NCBI GenBank assembly: GCA_965250225.1
Contig: CBDFNQ010000034.1
Span: 1-64,000 of the forward strand
Origin: CBDEUK01 sp965250225
GTDB lineage: Bacteria > Pseudomonadota > Gammaproteobacteria > Eutrophobiales > Eutrophobiaceae
Direction: 5' to 3'
DNA: 64,000 nt
Shown here: positions 62,117 through 64,000 of the stretch, one piece after another
Layout of the letters: every line of letters begins with the position of its first letter
How positions within the stretch are numbered: position 1 is the first letter of the stretch
Notes under the pieces: generated by a model
Database searches by the model: none
What the model was told of the DNA's origin: nothing
The model's input: only the letters and a program-made list of their open reading frames with translations
Translations under genes and position numbers: made by a program

Positions 62117-62172
62117 TCCCTGATAACACTTGGCTAAGGTTCCCCGTGGTTGTTAATGCGCGTTATCAGGGA
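62117..62172. repeat. Perfect 11-base inverted repeat
   Basis: TCCCTGATAAC and GTTATCAGGGA flank 34 bases. A structural stem of unknown role near the element end. Confidence 0.6.
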
Positions 62173-62227
62173 AGGCAATCTAAAAGACATTACCCCCAAC
62201 CCCTATGGGGCTATCAGCAGCCAAGTA

Positions 62228-62325
62228 ACATAATGCCGAATTATGCGCTATTGCTATTGATTAAAAATAACAGCAGCTAATGAAATAGCAACAGTCCACT
62301 ACCGTCGCATAATTAAGCATTATGT
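62228..62325. repeat. Paired inverted palindromic sites
   Basis: ACATAATGCCGAATTATGCG at 62228-62247 and its reverse complement, at 18 of 20 positions, at 62306-62325. Each half is itself CATAAT-5 bases-ATTATG. The shape fits recombinase core sites for the integrase gene just upstream. Confidence 0.6.
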
Positions 62326-62551
62326 GTAAATGGCTGCGTCGCAAACAGCGCTCCATAAGGAAGGATTGTTTTATACCCACCCGGCCATCAACTAAAAACG
62401 GCTCGCACTGCGTTGCTCGTTTCCGTTTTTAGTTGCTGTCCTTCCCACCCTGCAAAAGCTAAAAGCAGCAGCTAAATAATGAAATGATACGCAACGAATC
62501 AAACCACGCCATCGCTAGGCAGTACGCGGCTTCTAGGCTATAGTGCGCGTT

Positions 62552-63151
62552 ATGGAAAGCGCATTAGCCATTGCAAAACCGCATCAAGGGAAAATTTTAC
62601 ATCCTCGTCGATGGCACCGGGGAAATCAGGCTGTAAGTCGTGGAAGGCGTTGGGGAAAATCCAATCGAAGCTACGACGGCACGTCAGAGTTACCAGAGTT
62701 TCAAAATGGGGCATTGACTGGGGCGTTCTCGAGACTGTTTAATGATGTGGTGCAAGGAAGAAATTCAAAAATTCTTCAAAAAGTAAGGGACGATTTTTCA
62801 CCAACCGCCATTAAAAAGAGTCTTTCAAATGAAGCGTTTCGTATTGGGTCTATGGATGTTTCTGACTTTAATGTAGAAATGGCTCCGAATGGTTTCAGAG
62901 ATTTAGGATCAGAAAATACCATTCAAGCTCAAGCGGATTTAGCTAATGATTTGCGAACAATTGTTCGAGATGAATTAGTGACTTCTCCAGTGGGAAGTGG
63001 TTCAAATCCCTCGAGTCGAGTTCAGCAGGGGTCGAATGTTATTGAGATGCTGAAGTTTGCTATAACACCAGCAGCGGATCTTAATTTTACATACGGTTGC
63101 AGTACTACTGGGTGCAACGTGGAGAGGATTAATGTTCAGTTTCCGAATTAG
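62552..63151 (+). CDS. Orphan RHS C-terminal tip fused to foreign N-terminal sequence
   Basis: A ~199-residue frame. The first ~50 residues are basic and unlike RHS. From EFQNGALTGAFSRLFNDV it matches the joint of the RHS gene at 55120 (KFKNGALTGAFSRLFNDV), then continues into a different tip with a C-terminal TYGCSTTGC. It is a displaced toxin tip, expressed only if recombined onto an RHS shell or if its own ATG is used. The mobile module lies between it and the RHS gene. Confidence 0.75.
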   Translation: MESALAIAKPHQGKILHPRRWHRGNQAVSRGRRWGKSNRSYDGTSELPEFQNGALTGAFSRLFNDVVQGRNSKILQKVRDDFSPTAIKKSLSNEAFRIGSMDVSDFNVEMAPNGFRDLGSENTIQAQADLANDLRTIVRDELVTSPVGSGSNPSSRVQQGSNVIEMLKFAITPAADLNFTYGCSTTGCNVERINVQFPN

Positions 63152-63647
63152 AATCCTATTATTTATTAGCCTGATTCTTGGGGGCTGTTCGTCTTCTAAT
63201 TCAGAAGAATATCGGCATATTGAGTTTGCCTCCTGTTCCTGGCAGATTCCCGCATCATATGAAGCCATTAGGGAAATAACAGATGATGATTTTCGGTTTC
63301 GAGAGAAACTAGTTTCTTGGGATTACGGAACAAATCCCGCATTAATGGTATTTAGTAGAGGCAATAGTACAAGAGAGTCGTTTGAGGTATTTAAAGATGT
63401 ACATAGAGACTTTCGTATATCTGAAACGGAGGATTTTTTACTGGTGCAGTATCGAATAATAAGTAGTGAATCTAAAGATCCATTGAATGATAAGGGGCGA
63501 AGTATTACTGCTTTGGCAGAAAAGAAAACTGGACATTCTGTCACGTTGGCAGCTTTAGAAATAGGAGCGATTGTTTCAGGATGTGAAATTCCGAATGGTA
63601 AGGAATTAAGTGGAACTACGACACCAGAATTAAAAGTGCCGGAGTGA
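63132..63647 (+). CDS. Lipoprotein, candidate immunity to the orphan RHS tip
   Basis: A 171-residue lipoprotein with signal MFSFRIRILLFISLILGGC (lipobox LGGC, Cys19). The mature part is beta-rich, with no family I know. It overlaps the orphan-tip frame by 20 bases, as immunity genes do behind RHS tips. The stop lies inside the terminator stem. Confidence 0.65.
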   Translation: MFSFRIRILLFISLILGGCSSSNSEEYRHIEFASCSWQIPASYEAIREITDDDFRFREKLVSWDYGTNPALMVFSRGNSTRESFEVFKDVHRDFRISETEDFLLVQYRIISSESKDPLNDKGRSITALAEKKTGHSVTLAALEIGAIVSGCEIPNGKELSGTTTPELKVPE

Positions 63648-63677
63648 TTTAATTTTAACCACTCCGGTTTTTTATGG
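63636..63677 (+). terminator. Terminator, first copy of a 42-base direct repeat
   Basis: CCGGAGTG, loop, CACTCCGG, then six Ts. Contains the stop codon of the lipoprotein gene. An identical 42-base copy is at 63787-63828. Confidence 0.85.
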
Positions 63678-63786
63678 CCTCGTGTTACTGCTTCAATAAT
63701 CGGGACAGATCTATTTATCTCTTTTACGCTTTAGAAATAAACGCATCAATGGTACGAAGGAGAGCTTCCTGGTCCTGAGTAAAAAG
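63678..63786. other. Relict between duplicated terminators
   Basis: About 110 bases with no whole gene. The minus strand reads SLRHLFTQDQEALLRTID...SKA then stop, a possible remnant of an unrelated gene. The end reads KKVPE stop, like the end of the lipoprotein. Confidence 0.35.
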
Positions 63787-63828
63787 GTGCCGGAGTGATT
63801 TAATTTTAACCACTCCGGTTTTTTATGG
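63787..63828 (+). terminator. Terminator, second copy of the 42-base direct repeat
   Basis: Same stem and T-run as at 63636, plus the same KVPE-stop coding end. It looks like the 3' end of a second tip/immunity cassette, otherwise lost. Confidence 0.8.
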
Positions 63829-63884
63829 TTTAGTCATTCTCTTTAGAAAATAATACGGGACGTTACCCTTAATAAAAAACAGCA

Positions 63885-63925
63885 ACAAAAAAAGCCCCGT
63901 TCATCTAGTTGAACGGGGCTTTTTT
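63885..63925. terminator. Bidirectional intrinsic terminator
   Basis: AAAAAAGCCCCGTTCA, loop TCTAGT, TGAACGGGGCTTTTTT. A perfect long stem with runs on both sides, between the accessory region and the last leftward gene. Confidence 0.9.
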
Positions 63926-63933
63926 AATGGGCT

Positions 63934-64000
63934 TTATTGACGATGATAAAGTTCAAAGCGTAGCGCGTGAATGACGGTCTCCATCAAATAAAACAGACCA
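63934..64000 (-). CDS. Partial protein, C-terminus only
   Basis: The minus strand encodes GLFYLMETVIHALRFELYHRQ and a stop, open to the window edge. The terminator just downstream supports a real gene end. Too little to identify. Confidence 0.5.
   Translation of the reverse strand, partial: GLFYLMETVIHALRFELYHRQ

Larger units (their letters stand above)
61799..62542. repeat. Structured end of the mobile module (candidate attachment region)
   Basis: About 740 bases with no credible gene and many inverted repeats: TCCCTGATAAC/GTTATCAGGGA (62117-62172), a pair of 20-base inverted sites (62228-62247 and 62306-62325), and CAACTAAAAACGG/CCGTTTTTAGTTG (62389-62435). This density suggests att or transfer sites. 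Confidence 0.6.

Noticed and set aside
62117..62172. attC-like stem of an integron cassette
   Set aside because: No integron integrase, the recombinase is XerC-like without the IntI-specific insert as far as I can see, and the core GTTRRRY pairing is poor.
56483..62542. Prophage
   Set aside because: No capsid, terminase, portal, tail or lysis genes; the content fits a small integrative element.

Overview
The window is almost entirely bacterial, with gammaproteobacterial gene order throughout (pcnB-folK-dNK-panB; iscR-sufABCDSUT; ndk-rlmN-pilW-rodZ-hisS-yfgM-bamB-der; groES-groEL; rhlB/trxA/rho; lptM-lysA). A sulfate adenylyltransferase of the dissimilatory length suggests, without proving, a sulfur-oxidising lineage. 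The first ~2.44 kb is different: A/T-rich, with an (ATT)n microsatellite and frameshifted remnants of an animal-type hAT/ZMYM-like gene on the minus strand. It joins the bacterial DNA inside panB, which loses its 3' third. The contig therefore looks like a host/symbiont join, either an assembly or library chimera or, less likely, a real junction.

Layout. 1-2440: eukaryote-like DNA. 2.4-5.5 kb (minus): panB fragment, deoxynucleoside kinase, folK and pcnB. 5.5-6.8 kb: RDD membrane protein and cysE. 6.9-11.8 kb: an A/T-rich island with two ATP-grasp enzymes, an asparagine-synthase-like enzyme lacking the glutaminase cysteine, and a GNAT acyltransferase. 12.0-19.3 kb: Suf iron-sulfur operon with two IscR-type operators in front. 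19.4-27.6 kb: ndk to der housekeeping run, lacking ispG. 27.7-34.4 kb: plsY, folB, a second folK, an SGNH hydrolase with a Lys-rich tail, MidA-like methyltransferase, uppP and small genes. 34.5-44.4 kb: sat, CIRCE-groESL, rhomboid protease, rho, trxA, rhlB, esterase, lptM and lysA. 44.4-46.2 kb: repeats, a PEP-CTERM protein and a dead methyltransferase.

46.2-63.9 kb is an accessory polymorphic-toxin region. Two paralogous Sec-exported SpvB/VCBS proteins share nearly identical ends but carry unrelated central repeat arrays. The second is followed by a large RHS/YD-repeat protein with its own signal peptide, a variable C-terminal tip and a Sel1-repeat protein as candidate immunity factor. Next comes a mobile module (PemK/MazF-like toxin and antitoxin, XRE regulator, CHC2/TOPRIM primase-ATPase, tyrosine recombinase, and a structured ~0.7 kb end with paired inverted sites). 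Beyond it lie an orphan RHS tip fused to foreign sequence, a candidate immunity lipoprotein, and a duplicated terminator.

How parts relate: the Suf operon is probably iron-sulfur-responsive through IscR (its cluster ligands Cys92, Cys98, Cys104 and His107 are present). Chaperonin expression is probably under HrcA. The SpvB + RHS arrangement resembles the B and C components of ABC (Tc) toxins, but no TcA pore component is in the window. Dispersed palindromic repeats sit between many operons.
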